From Leeuwenhoekiella sp. MAR_2009_132 (lineage in GTDB: Bacteria; Bacteroidota; Bacteroidia; Flavobacteriales; Flavobacteriaceae), in the NCBI RefSeq assembly GCF_000687915.1, contig NZ_JHZY01000004.1, positions 503,501 to 567,500 of the forward strand: 64,000 nucleotides of DNA, in the 5' to 3' direction. The translations under genes and the position numbers were made by a program. The notes under the pieces are model-generated. The model saw only the letters and a program-made list of their open reading frames with translations. It did no database searches and was not told the DNA's origin. Shown here one piece after another: positions 34,615 through 43,849 of this stretch. The first letter of the stretch is position 1; each line of letters opens with the position of its first letter.

Positions 34615-35097
34615 TTACAGGTACTCCTGTGTAAAAAGTAATGGTAGAAGATTTTGTAGCGAATCACTTTTAAATACACTACCCCGTTCTCCCATAAAAA
34701 AGATCTCTATAGGCTGTTTTTGCTTTACCTCATATTCTGCAATAGCCTGTCTACAAGAACCACAAGGAGGAATAGGTGTTAATGTCTCTTTATTTTTTGC
34801 TTTTGCTGAAATTGCCATCATTTTAATAACAGCATTGGGATAATTTGCCCCCGCATAATATATCGCCGTACGTTCTGCACAAAGGCCTGAAGGATAGGCT
34901 GCATTTTCTTGATTATTGCCTTTTATAACCTCACCGTTATCTAACAAAATCGCTGCGCCTACATGAAACTGGGAGTAAGGTGCATATGCTGCATCTCTAG
35001 CATCAAACGCCGCGAGCATTAAGTCGTGTGCATCTTTCGGCAATTCTGAAAGATCATCATAAACATCAAGTTCAGATTGAATCTGTATTTTTTTCAT
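34615..35097 (-). CDS. cdd: Cytidine deaminase
   Basis: A 160-residue homotetrameric-type cytidine deaminase of pyrimidine salvage. The zinc and proton-transfer motif CAERTAIYYAG and the second ligand motif PPCGSCRQAIAEY are both present, with the substrate-binding FHVGAAIL and NQENAAYPSG segments. The length is slightly above the minimal 130 residues because of an N-terminal extension. It lies between porV and pdhA on the same strand with 74- and 163-base gaps. Confidence 0.95.
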   Translation of the reverse strand: MKKIQIQSELDVYDDLSELPKDAHDLMLAAFDARDAAYAPYSQFHVGAAILLDNGEVIKGNNQENAAYPSGLCAERTAIYYAGANYPNAVIKMMAISAKAKNKETLTPIPPCGSCRQAIAEYEVKQKQPIEIFFMGERGSVFKSDSLQNLLPLLFTQEYL

Positions 35098-35171
35098 CTA
35101 TAAATTTAAAGTAGCCTACACTATTGCTGATTTCAAATATTAATTAGAGCAAGCTGATTAGAGAATACATA

Positions 35172-36329
35172 TTAATACTCAGAATATTCATCTCCAAAAC
35201 TGAAGGTTATTCCAAAACGTAATGTATTTTCTAAAGGATTGCGCACCTGAGTTGTAGAAAAGAGGTAGGAAACATCAATATCAACTGCAGTATATCTAAA
35301 GCCTAAACCTAAGGTTGCAAATTTACGAGCTCCTTTTAAATCGCTTTCATTAAAATAACCTGCTCTAAAAGCAAATACATTATCATAATTATATTCTGCT
35401 CCTAAAGACCATGTAACCTCTTTAAGCTCTTCGCTTATTCCGTTAGGTGCATCTCCAAAAGATTGAAAAACACCTTCAAAAAAGCCTATAGTCTGATATT
35501 CTGAATTATCAGTGCCGTCTATAACTCCATCACCATTAAAATCCTGAGGAGAAGGAACGAGTAATTTATTAAATTCGAGTCCTACAGCAACTGTATTATA
35601 AGGATCTAATATAAAATCAAACCCACCTCCCAGTCTTAAGTTTGTAGGTATAAAATTTTCCTGCCCTGCATCGTCATATTTGATTTTAGGACCTATGTTA
35701 GAGATATTAAAACCACCGCGCCATCTGCCATCAAAATCATTGTAAGAGATTTGCTCAGATTGATAATATCCTGCAATATCTACACCTAGAGAACCAGCAG
35801 CACTCGCATCTTCATCCTGTACCTGCAGTTTTAAATTACTTCTTAGGTAACGTCCTGCAACCGCCATAGAAAAACGGTCTCCTAAACGCAGTGCATAAGA
35901 AATATCTAATGTAAACTCATTAGGGCTTAAAATTAAAGGATTATCTATTTGCGCCTCATTATCTACAGCCTCTATTTCTCCAAGACTAAAATAACGCAGA
36001 CTCCCTGCAAAAGCGCTACGATCGCTAAACCGGTTATAATAGGTAATCTGCCCTAAAAATATGTCGTTCACTAATTGACTTAAGTAGGGTGTATAATTAA
36101 ACCCAACGCCCTGTTGCGTTTCTATAAAAGCATATTTAGCAGGATTCCATTGTTGTGAGTACGCATCAGGACTTGAAGCAACACCTTGATCTCCCATACC
36201 AGCAGAGCGTGCATCTGCCGCAATCGCTAAAAAAGGAACACCCGTGGTAATAGGGCGACCTTCAACATCTTGTGCTGCGGCAGGCAAAACACTTACTAAA
36301 ACAAGTAAAAAAGGTAGAAGTTTATTCAT
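35172..36329 (-). CDS. porV: Type IX secretion outer-membrane protein PorV
   Basis: A 385-residue outer-membrane beta-barrel. After a signal peptide (LLPFLLVLVSVLPAAAQ) come the family motifs TTGVPFLAIAADARSAGMGDQGVASSPDAYSQQWNPAKYAF; the rest is amphipathic strands ending in the aromatic LRFGITFSFGDEYSEY. PorV shuttles cargo from the type IX translocon to the PorU sortase. The TTG at 36350 was rejected in favour of the ATG at 36329. It lies directly downstream of porU, its functional partner, but has its own -7 element. Confidence 0.95.
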   Translation of the reverse strand: MNKLLPFLLVLVSVLPAAAQDVEGRPITTGVPFLAIAADARSAGMGDQGVASSPDAYSQQWNPAKYAFIETQQGVGFNYTPYLSQLVNDIFLGQITYYNRFSDRSAFAGSLRYFSLGEIEAVDNEAQIDNPLILSPNEFTLDISYALRLGDRFSMAVAGRYLRSNLKLQVQDEDASAAGSLGVDIAGYYQSEQISYNDFDGRWRGGFNISNIGPKIKYDDAGQENFIPTNLRLGGGFDFILDPYNTVAVGLEFNKLLVPSPQDFNGDGVIDGTDNSEYQTIGFFEGVFQSFGDAPNGISEELKEVTWSLGAEYNYDNVFAFRAGYFNESDLKGARKFATLGLGFRYTAVDIDVSYLFSTTQVRNPLENTLRFGITFSFGDEYSEY

Positions 36330-36347
36330 TAAAGTGGCGCTTTTTGA

Positions 36348-36355
36348 CAAATATA
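36348..36355 (-). promoter_or_regulatory. -7 element of porV
   Basis: Reverse strand TATATTTG, exact TAnnTTTG, 18 bases before the porV ATG in the 36-base porU-porV gap. It overlaps the rejected upstream TTG. Confidence 0.5.
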
Positions 36356-36365
36356 TATTAAATGC

Positions 36366-39300
36366 TTATAGGATGACTAATTTCTCAAATTTTTCAACCT
36401 TCTTATTCGTTAACGTAGATTTAACGGTAATCTTATACACATAAACGCCTTTTCCTATTTTTTGTCCGAAATCATCTAGACCATCCCACGTGAGTTCTCT
36501 AGATAAAAATCCAGTTGTGCTCACGATTTGATTTATCGTCTTAACAACTTTACCCGAAATTGTAAAAATCTGAACCTGTACTTCTAGTGGTTCATAAGGT
36601 CTGTTATGGTTAAACCAAAACTCTGTATAGTTTACAAAAGGATTGGGATAATTAAGTACATTTTCTAATTTCAATTCATCATCACCCGCAACAATAAATT
36701 GTAAATCTGCTGTTGATGAATTGTTATAGGTATCCCAGGCTATAACCGTAACGGTATGCAATCCAGGCTCTAAATCTCTAAGTTTACGTAGCGCTCTACC
36801 TAAATTAAAGTTATCTGTATCACTCTCATAAAAATCATTAAGAAGGATGGGGTTTTCTTCGTCACCATCTAAAATCGCTATTAAATCATGTCCTATTCCG
36901 CTTGCGGTATTGATACCATTTATATCTTCCAACTTAACTAAAAGTGTAGGTGATATATTTGTAATGCCCCCATTTACAAAGCCTTCATCATTCATATACA
37001 AATTAATCAAAGGCCCCTCGTTGTCTTCAGGCGCATTCTCATTTAAGCCACCTACAAGTATTCGTTGATCTACACCTGCCTGATCTTCTAGTCCTGCATC
37101 ACGTTTGCTGTAAAAATTAACCCGCCCATTTCCCAAGGGTATTGTAGCATCTTTAGGAACCACAAAATCAAACGTAAACATTCCGTTCTTCACACTCGCC
37201 TGCCCTCTGTATAAAATAGCCCCTAATGTTTTAAAATCTAGAATTAATAAATTTCCGGCTTCATCTGTTGTACCGTCGTTACCCAGTGTCTGCCTGTTTA
37301 CATACTTGTCATAAATAGTAGTTGCCAGATCACCGGTGTAATCTTCTATACGATTGCCCGAAACGTCAACCACCTCCCCGCTCATCTTTATACGACTCAA
37401 GGCTTTCAAAGTGTCTGTCTGCTGAGTTACCGGAATATCATTTATCGTCGTAAGTCTAATATTAGGCTTAGCAAAAGCTAATTTCATCGCGGGGTCTCCT
37501 ATATAGAAAATCACCCGGCGGTTATCGTCATTTATTTGATTTTTAGTCTCTCTCAGATTTTCGGCAACACTTTTTATTTCATTTGTACCAAAGGAAAATA
37601 GGTCTGAAGTAAGTTGCCTGTTAAAAGCAACACCCAACCTCACAGAAATTTCTCGTGTAGTTGCTACAAGGCCCACCGCTCCACCATCAGAGTTCCAGAA
37701 TAATTCTTCTCCCGCCGCCGTACGATTAGGATTATCAAAACGGGTAAACTCACACGTTACCGTTACAATTACCGGAAGCTTATCTGTATTATTTAAATTC
37801 TGAGCATTTTCACGCGTGAAAATAAATTCTGAAGCCAGCGTATTTTCGCCACCATGACCCAGATACGCCATAACTAATGCACCTACCTCTAGTTCGTTTG
37901 AGATCGCCTCATTGACCTCGGGATATCTGTTGCCACCAGCTGATGACTGCTGCTGATAACTGTCACTGTGTATTTTTTTTACATTTATAAATGGTTTCTC
38001 AATCTGAATCTGATCTCCAAGGGCATCAATTGTAGATTCTAATTCTGCAAACTCCCAGGGTAAGTCAACATCATCACTTACTAACACAAAATTATTGCGC
38101 CACCTTCCTAAAGCAGCCTGTGAATCGTATCGTATTATTTTATCAACAACAGCATTTGCAAGTTGTGGTGTATCTGCTAAAATTCTTCCCACCGCCACAT
38201 CAAGACGATCTGCTCCGCCATTACCAGCGGGACTTCCATTCTCAATAACTCCCTCGTTAAGATCTAGTGAACCAAAATAATCATCGCTCATATACGACTG
38301 CGACTGCGAGAAGCTGTGATACGTATTAAATGTGGGGACTATATTGTTATTATTTGCAATACGATCTTTATAATCAAAAGAAGTATCCCCAAAAAGGCAT
38401 AAATATTTAAGACGGGTATCTACTGACGAAGCATTATCATACACATAGCGCACTAAATTACGTATGGCTCCTATATCTGCATTTCCAGAATTAAACTCGT
38501 TATAAATCGCATCTAGCGTGAGTACTTTAACATTTAAATTTCTATAATTTCTGTTGTGAGTTGCTAAACGCTCTGCCTGCGGCCGTAAGAGTTCTGATGT
38601 AATTATTAAATAATCTACATCTCGAAAACCACCACTACCCTGAAAGATCGTGCCTTTAATATTTTGATTTTGCACTAACGAATTTCCATTATCGCGTAGC
38701 GGAAGATAAAAATCCTGAGGGTTAAGCGCTACATACTTATGCTGCACACCCAGCTGCGCCTTAAAACTAAAATTTGAAGCACTTTCTGCATTTACTATTG
38801 AAGTTATGGCTGTTTTATTAGTAACATCCCAAATTTCAGAAAATTCGGAAGCATTACTTAATTCAAAGCGACCTACTCCTAATGTATTTGCCGTACTATT
38901 TTTTGAAAAAGCCAATTGAACTCCGGTTCCTGCTAATCTTCGCTCTGCTCCTATCGCTATAAAATCTAGAAACCCCGTTCCCGAAGGATTGCCGTTGTTA
39001 TTATAATTAAGCGTTAGATTCAATTGATCTCCATCTACAAGGACAGGCGGGTTTGATACGGGAGTAAAAAAACTATTATATGAAGCATCACGCGCTAAAA
39101 TAGACTCATTAATAGCTTGTATATTTAACGTGGCAATTCCATTCCCGTTTAAGTTTACCGTAAAAGACGTAGGTGATTCTGAAATCGCAGCGGTATAAAG
39201 TCTAAGATTTACTGGGGTTGTTGTAACTCTATTCGGAAAATTAAACTCAAAACTTTGTTCATTTTCAATATCAAAACGCTCCCCAAACCAGCGTCTGCCG

Positions 39301-40247
39301 AGATTGAGTAAATTTTGCTCGTCTAACTCGTGGTATTGGTAATCATCAAATGTGTTAATCACAACATCTGCAATCGCAGCAGGTTGTTGCATTTCTTTTA
39401 TACGCAAACCAGAACCTCCAGAAGCGGTAATAAAATAAGAAGTTCTATCTGCATAGGCATTAATATGCGTTAGACTTTCAGCATTAAAACCCTGTGAGCC
39501 TTCGGCGTAAAATAATATATAGTCTGTATCATCAAAACGGGAATCATCTTCTCCTACAACCTTAATGGTATTTTCCTGTGGGTCAAACAACAAATTATCT
39601 GCATTACGTAAGGGTAACATAGCACCACCGTTTCCATAAATTTTTAAATTTTGCGGATTGATTGCATTAACATTCATTCCCAATGACTCCAGAAAACTTT
39701 TATCGAGTTTATAAATTCCGGTTTTCTCTACATAGAATTTATAAATAGCTCCAGAAGCAAGCACAGAATTTTTAGTTTCTTGTAGAACTGCAGAACGATT
39801 TGATTTAAGACGTTGTTCACTATATTCTATTCTAAATGACTCAATACGTTTTAAAATCTTATTCTCGTAAAATATAGGTGAAAAATCAAATTCAAAATAT
39901 GTTTCTCCCCGAGCAGTAGAAATGCCTGACTTAAATTGAAAGTCTTCAGTGATCGTATTTATATCTAAATCCTTTAAATCTTGCTTGCTTATTATTTTTG
40001 TTGAAACTGGAATAAAATTCACTGAAGCTGGAGACGCACTCATATTCATTTTCCATCTATTATGATATTTAATACCTCTAACAGGTGAATAACTGAAAAA
40101 TTCAGGCTCAAAACCAGTTACAGATTTTGGCCTTGCTTGAGTAGAAACATTTACAGATTCGCTCCAGTTTATAACAAACTCTTTATTCTGCGCAAATACA
40201 GCACAAAATGCAAAAAGCAAAACGACATACAGTATAAAAATTCTCAT
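36366..40247 (-). CDS. porU: Type IX secretion sortase PorU (C25 gingipain-like)
   Basis: A 1293-residue surface sortase that removes the C-terminal signal of type IX cargo. A signal peptide (IFILYVVLLFAFCAVFAQ) precedes a long beta-rich region; the gingipain fold occupies about residues 530-900, with catalytic His in YLGHGGENTLAS near 796 and Cys in TVTCEFTRF near 831. PorU itself ends in a type IX C-terminal domain (NYPNPF, GKGVYVYKI, KFEKLVIL). An in-frame ATG at 40292 would lengthen the signal region; the ATG at 40247 is better. It is divergent from gldJ and followed by porV. Confidence 0.95.
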   Translation of the reverse strand: MRIFILYVVLLFAFCAVFAQNKEFVINWSESVNVSTQARPKSVTGFEPEFFSYSPVRGIKYHNRWKMNMSASPASVNFIPVSTKIISKQDLKDLDINTITEDFQFKSGISTARGETYFEFDFSPIFYENKILKRIESFRIEYSEQRLKSNRSAVLQETKNSVLASGAIYKFYVEKTGIYKLDKSFLESLGMNVNAINPQNLKIYGNGGAMLPLRNADNLLFDPQENTIKVVGEDDSRFDDTDYILFYAEGSQGFNAESLTHINAYADRTSYFITASGGSGLRIKEMQQPAAIADVVINTFDDYQYHELDEQNLLNLGRRWFGERFDIENEQSFEFNFPNRVTTTPVNLRLYTAAISESPTSFTVNLNGNGIATLNIQAINESILARDASYNSFFTPVSNPPVLVDGDQLNLTLNYNNNGNPSGTGFLDFIAIGAERRLAGTGVQLAFSKNSTANTLGVGRFELSNASEFSEIWDVTNKTAITSIVNAESASNFSFKAQLGVQHKYVALNPQDFYLPLRDNGNSLVQNQNIKGTIFQGSGGFRDVDYLIITSELLRPQAERLATHNRNYRNLNVKVLTLDAIYNEFNSGNADIGAIRNLVRYVYDNASSVDTRLKYLCLFGDTSFDYKDRIANNNNIVPTFNTYHSFSQSQSYMSDDYFGSLDLNEGVIENGSPAGNGGADRLDVAVGRILADTPQLANAVVDKIIRYDSQAALGRWRNNFVLVSDDVDLPWEFAELESTIDALGDQIQIEKPFINVKKIHSDSYQQQSSAGGNRYPEVNEAISNELEVGALVMAYLGHGGENTLASEFIFTRENAQNLNNTDKLPVIVTVTCEFTRFDNPNRTAAGEELFWNSDGGAVGLVATTREISVRLGVAFNRQLTSDLFSFGTNEIKSVAENLRETKNQINDDNRRVIFYIGDPAMKLAFAKPNIRLTTINDIPVTQQTDTLKALSRIKMSGEVVDVSGNRIEDYTGDLATTIYDKYVNRQTLGNDGTTDEAGNLLILDFKTLGAILYRGQASVKNGMFTFDFVVPKDATIPLGNGRVNFYSKRDAGLEDQAGVDQRILVGGLNENAPEDNEGPLINLYMNDEGFVNGGITNISPTLLVKLEDINGINTASGIGHDLIAILDGDEENPILLNDFYESDTDNFNLGRALRKLRDLEPGLHTVTVIAWDTYNNSSTADLQFIVAGDDELKLENVLNYPNPFVNYTEFWFNHNRPYEPLEVQVQIFTISGKVVKTINQIVSTTGFLSRELTWDGLDDFGQKIGKGVYVYKITVKSTLTNKKVEKFEKLVIL

Positions 40248-40299
40248 TAGGTAATTTACAAGGCTTTGCAAAATAAGTAAGAAATCTAACATAATTCAT

Positions 40300-40322
40300 T
40301 TTAGTGTATTAGATATACTAAA
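40300..40322. promoter_or_regulatory. Palindrome between porU and gldJ
   Basis: TTTAGTGTAT-TAG-ATATACTAAA is a 10-bp inverted repeat with one mismatch and a 3-base centre, lying about 50 bases from porU and 140 from gldJ in their 212-base divergent region. It could be an operator shared by the two secretion genes; no regulator is suggested by the sequence alone. Confidence 0.45.
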
Positions 40323-40459
40323 CAGCACGGTTTTTCGTTTGAAAGGAGCTAACTCACTGTATTAATTGACTTAGTATTTGCATAACTTATAATTTTATTG
40401 CAATTTGACTGCTTTATATTATATTGCAGTCCCAAATTTCGCTTAAAGAATTTACACCT

Positions 40460-42157
40460 ATGAATAGGAATCTTGTGCTTAAATCGCTCAGCTTCAGCCT
40501 TGTTGCAGTATTACTTTCAAGCTGCGGAGGCAAAGGCAAAGACTACAAAAACAGCTCTAGAGCCACAGGCTGGAGTATTAATGACAGAGATGGCGGTTTT
40601 CAAGCCAATACAGACTATAAAGAGCAGGAAGCTGCTCCCGGTTTAGTCTTCATTGAGGGCGGTACCTTCACAATGGGTCAGGTTCAGGATGATGTGATGC
40701 ACGATTGGAATAATACTCCAAATCAACAACACGTACAATCTTTCTATATGGATGAGACCGAGGTAACCAACCTTATGTATCTAGAATACCTTGATTACCT
40801 AAAAAAGGTATTCCCTCCAGAAGAAGCAAACTATCGCAATATCTACTACGGCGCTTTACCAGATACTTTAGTGTGGCGTAACCGTCTTGGTTTTAACGAG
40901 ACAATGACAGAGAATTATCTGCGTCACCCTGCTTATGCCAGATATCCTGTAGTAGGAGTTAGCTGGATACAAGCTGTAGAATTCGGAACCTGGAGAACAA
41001 ACCGTTATAACGAATTTGTGTTAGAACAGGAAGGCTACACTCAAAAAGGAGCCAAATACAATGTAGATGCAGAATCTACATTTGACACTTACACCTACTT
41101 ACAATCGCCGAGTTTAACTTATGGGGGGCAAGATGATGTAATACGAGGAGGAAGAGCTTCTGCACAGCGTGAGAAAGCAAATACTCCAAAAGCAAACCCG
41201 AATAATCCCGGAGGAAGCCCTGAGGCTAAAGACATTTATGTACAAATGAAAGATGGTATTATTTCTACTACAAAATATCGTCTACCTACCGAAGCAGAAT
41301 GGGAATATGCCGCTTTAGGACTTGTAGGAATAAGAGAATATAACGTTTACCGTGGTAGAAAAAAATATCCTTGGGATGGTGCTTACACACGTTCTGGTAA
41401 TCGTAAGACACGTGGTGATCAATTAGCTAACTTTAAACAAGGAGATGGTGATTACGGCGGTATCGCAGGTTGGTCTGATGACAATGCAGATATTACTGCA
41501 GAGATTAAATCGTATGCTCCTAACGATTATGGGTTGTATGATATGGCCGGAAACGTTTCAGAATGGGTAGCTGACGTATACAGACCTATTGTAGATGATG
41601 AGTACAATGATTTTAACTACTACCGAGGTAACGTTTATACTAAAAACGCTATAAATGAAGATGGTACTGTTAAAGTACTTACAACTGCAGATATCGTTTT
41701 TGACACCCTTGATAATGGTAAAATTATTGCACGTAACCTACCTGGAGAAATTTTACAGGTTCCTGTTAACGATGACGATACCTACTTAAGAACTCAGTTT
41801 TCTGAAAGTGACAACCGTAATTTTAGAGATGGTGACAAACAATCTTCTCGATATTACCAAAGCTTCTCAGACTCAGAATCTACAAATGATAGAATGTATG
41901 ATTCTCCTATTAACAAAATATCAGCAGGAGAAAATGGTTTGAATAAAGAATACGATAAAGCAAATGATCGTACTACTTTAATAGATGACGAGGTTCGTGT
42001 ATATAAAGGTGGATCCTGGAGAGACAGAGAATACTGGTTAGATCCTGCACAACGCAGATACTTACCACAATCTATGGCTACAGATGATATTGGCTTTAGA
42101 AATGCCATGTCACGAGTAGGATCAAAAGCTACTAAAAATAAAACACCTAGAAACTAA
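40460..42157 (+). CDS. gldJ: Gliding motility / type IX secretion lipoprotein GldJ
   Basis: A 565-residue lipoprotein of the SUMF1/FGE-like family. The lipobox VAVLLSSC puts the lipidated Cys at residue 22. The formylglycine-enzyme-like domain shows FIEGGTFTMGQ, MDETEVTNLMYLEYLDYL, RYPVVGVSWIQAVEFGTWR, RLPTEAEWEYAALG and MAGNVSEWVADVY, ending with YKGGSWRDREYWLDPAQRRYLPQ and IGFRNA. GldJ is needed for gliding and stabilises GldK in the secretion complex. The TTG at 40424 was rejected. A terminator follows. Confidence 0.95.
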   Translation: MNRNLVLKSLSFSLVAVLLSSCGGKGKDYKNSSRATGWSINDRDGGFQANTDYKEQEAAPGLVFIEGGTFTMGQVQDDVMHDWNNTPNQQHVQSFYMDETEVTNLMYLEYLDYLKKVFPPEEANYRNIYYGALPDTLVWRNRLGFNETMTENYLRHPAYARYPVVGVSWIQAVEFGTWRTNRYNEFVLEQEGYTQKGAKYNVDAESTFDTYTYLQSPSLTYGGQDDVIRGGRASAQREKANTPKANPNNPGGSPEAKDIYVQMKDGIISTTKYRLPTEAEWEYAALGLVGIREYNVYRGRKKYPWDGAYTRSGNRKTRGDQLANFKQGDGDYGGIAGWSDDNADITAEIKSYAPNDYGLYDMAGNVSEWVADVYRPIVDDEYNDFNYYRGNVYTKNAINEDGTVKVLTTADIVFDTLDNGKIIARNLPGEILQVPVNDDDTYLRTQFSESDNRNFRDGDKQSSRYYQSFSDSESTNDRMYDSPINKISAGENGLNKEYDKANDRTTLIDDEVRVYKGGSWRDREYWLDPAQRRYLPQSMATDDIGFRNAMSRVGSKATKNKTPRN

Positions 42158-42196
42158 TTTTAGATCTACGGTACCTTTCATAAAGTATTAATAATT

Positions 42197-42230
42197 AATG
42201 CCCTCAGCTTTAGCTTTGGGCATTTTTTTT
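42197..42230 (+). terminator. Intrinsic terminator of gldJ
   Basis: AATGCCC pairs with GGGCATT, with an inner AGCT/AGCT pairing, followed by eight T. It separates gldJ from murF by ending 12 bases before the murF ATG. Confidence 0.85.
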
Positions 42231-42241
42231 AACTGATTACT

Positions 42242-43534
42242 ATGGAAATAAATGATATACACTCACTTTTCTTAGAAAGTAAAGGAGTAACTACAGACAC
42301 ACGGAAAATAAAACGAGATACGATCTTCTTTGCCTTAAAAGGAGACAATTTTAACGGAAACACCTATGCGGTAGAAGCTCTAGAACAAGGAGCATCATAT
42401 GCGATTATTGACGATAAGGATTTTGCATCAGGTGATAGCCGAATAATTCTAGTAGCAGATGCACTTAAAACACTTCAGGATCTTGCACACATACATAGAA
42501 AGCACTTAGACATTCCTATATTAGCATTAACTGGCAGTAATGGCAAAACCACTACAAAAGAATTAATTAACTCCGTTCTTTCTAAAAAATTTAAAACAGT
42601 TGCTACTCAGGGCAATTTAAACAACCATATAGGAGTGCCCTTAACCCTGCTATCTATGACTTCAGATACTGAGTTTGGGATAGTAGAAATGGGTGCAAAT
42701 CACATAGGTGAAATTGAACAACTAACAGAAATTGCAGCTCCAGATTTTGGTTATATAACAAACTTTGGCAAAGCTCATCTAGAAGGTTTTGGCGGCGTTG
42801 CAGGTGTTATTAAAGGTAAAAGTGAACTTTACACTTACCTTATAGGACATAAAGGAACTTTATTTTTAAATCTCGATGACCCCATTCAAAAGAGTAAAAT
42901 AGGCCAAACACATAGCTACACATTTAGTCAATCTAAAGATTCTGATGTTCATTTTACGTATAAAACAGCAAACCCATTTGCATCCTTAATTTTAAATAAT
43001 CAACATCTCAAAAGCAATTTGATAGGTCAGTACAACACAATAAATATTGCGGCGGCTGCTGCAATAGGCTGCTACTTTAAAATAAATACCGAAGATATTA
43101 TAAATGCTATTGAATCTTATATTCCCTCTAATAACAGATCTCAGATCATTGAGCGGGAAGAACAAACAATAATTCTTGATGCCTACAATGCAAATCCTTC
43201 AAGTATGGAAGCTGCATTAAACAATTTTGCCGGTTTAGAAGCAAAATCTAAAATTGCATTTTTAGGAGATATGTTTGAACTGGGAGAAAGCGCAGTAGAA
43301 GAACACCAATATATTGCTGATTTAGCACGTAATTTAGATCTGGAAAATATTGTTTTTCTTGGTGAAAATTTTAAAAAAATAAAAACTAAAAACCACCAAT
43401 TTGAAAATATAAAGGATCTTGAAGAAAAAGGACTTCCTGCTGAAATTTCCTATTTGCTTCCGCAGGCGACTATTTTAATTAAAGGTTCAAGAGGGATGAA
43501 GCTAGAAGGTATCTTAGATCTTTTAAATAATTAA
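42242..43534 (+). CDS. murF: UDP-MurNAc-tripeptide:D-Ala-D-Ala ligase
   Basis: A 430-residue MurF that adds D-alanyl-D-alanine to the peptidoglycan precursor in the cytoplasm. The N-terminal substrate domain has GVTTDTRKIKRDTIFFALKG, the ATP loop is LTGSNGKTTTKELI, then TQGNLNNHIGVPLTLL, FGIVEMGANHIGEIEQL, NFGKAHLEGFGG and ILDAYNANPSSMEAAL. The length is normal. The start lies directly after the gldJ terminator, so the promoter is not obvious; some readthrough from gldJ is possible. Confidence 0.95.
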   Translation: MEINDIHSLFLESKGVTTDTRKIKRDTIFFALKGDNFNGNTYAVEALEQGASYAIIDDKDFASGDSRIILVADALKTLQDLAHIHRKHLDIPILALTGSNGKTTTKELINSVLSKKFKTVATQGNLNNHIGVPLTLLSMTSDTEFGIVEMGANHIGEIEQLTEIAAPDFGYITNFGKAHLEGFGGVAGVIKGKSELYTYLIGHKGTLFLNLDDPIQKSKIGQTHSYTFSQSKDSDVHFTYKTANPFASLILNNQHLKSNLIGQYNTINIAAAAAIGCYFKINTEDIINAIESYIPSNNRSQIIEREEQTIILDAYNANPSSMEAALNNFAGLEAKSKIAFLGDMFELGESAVEEHQYIADLARNLDLENIVFLGENFKKIKTKNHQFENIKDLEEKGLPAEISYLLPQATILIKGSRGMKLEGILDLLNN

Positions 43535-43556
43535 TCTACTATACAAAAGAATTAGA

Positions 43557-43589
43557 AGAGGGTTTTATCTGAAGATAAAACCCTCTTTT
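43557..43589. terminator. Intrinsic terminator between murF and tRNA-Val
   Basis: AGAGGGTTTTATCT, 2-base loop, AGATAAAACCCTCT, then TTT: a perfect 14-bp stem. It stops murF and, from the other strand, could also end the tRNA transcript, whose 3' end is 4 bases away. Confidence 0.85.
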
Positions 43590-43592
43590 ATG

Positions 43593-43667
43593 TGGGATAT
43601 ATTGGATTCGAACCAATGACTTCCACGTTGTCGACGTGACACTCTGAACCAACTGAGTTAATATCCC
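43593..43667 (-). tRNA. tRNA-Val (GAC)
   Basis: A complete 75-base cloverleaf on the minus strand. The acceptor GGGATAT/ATATCCC, D arm ACTC/GAGT, anticodon stem TCACG/CGTGG (one U-G pair) and T arm ATTGG-TTCGAAT-CCAAT all pair. The anticodon loop TCGACAA gives anticodon GAC, with C at position 33 where U is nearly universal. The 3' CCA is not encoded. The remaining 43668-43849 up to the next gene is AT-rich and shows only a 7-bp inverted repeat at 43698-43714. Confidence 0.88.
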
Positions 43668-43849
43668 TAAAAGAAAGTAAAGCTAATTAAGTATTTGAAT
43701 ACATACAATGTATTTTAGTCTTAAATTAAATCACAATCTCAGGATACTCGTTTGTATAATTAAAAACTCAATACGTATTAAAGTAAGTAATTTATCATCT
43801 ATAGTAATTAGAAAAACTTAATTTTAAAATGTAAACAAATTAGATATTT

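Noticed and set aside
40248..40292. Longer N terminus of PorU from an ATG at 40292
   Set aside because: It would place about 15 residues before a perfectly good signal peptide that starts at the ATG at 40247.
43698..43714. Short inverted repeat AATACAT-ACA-ATGTATT upstream of tRNA-Val
   Set aside because: Seven AT-rich base pairs are expected by chance in this composition, and no promoter element is placed next to it.
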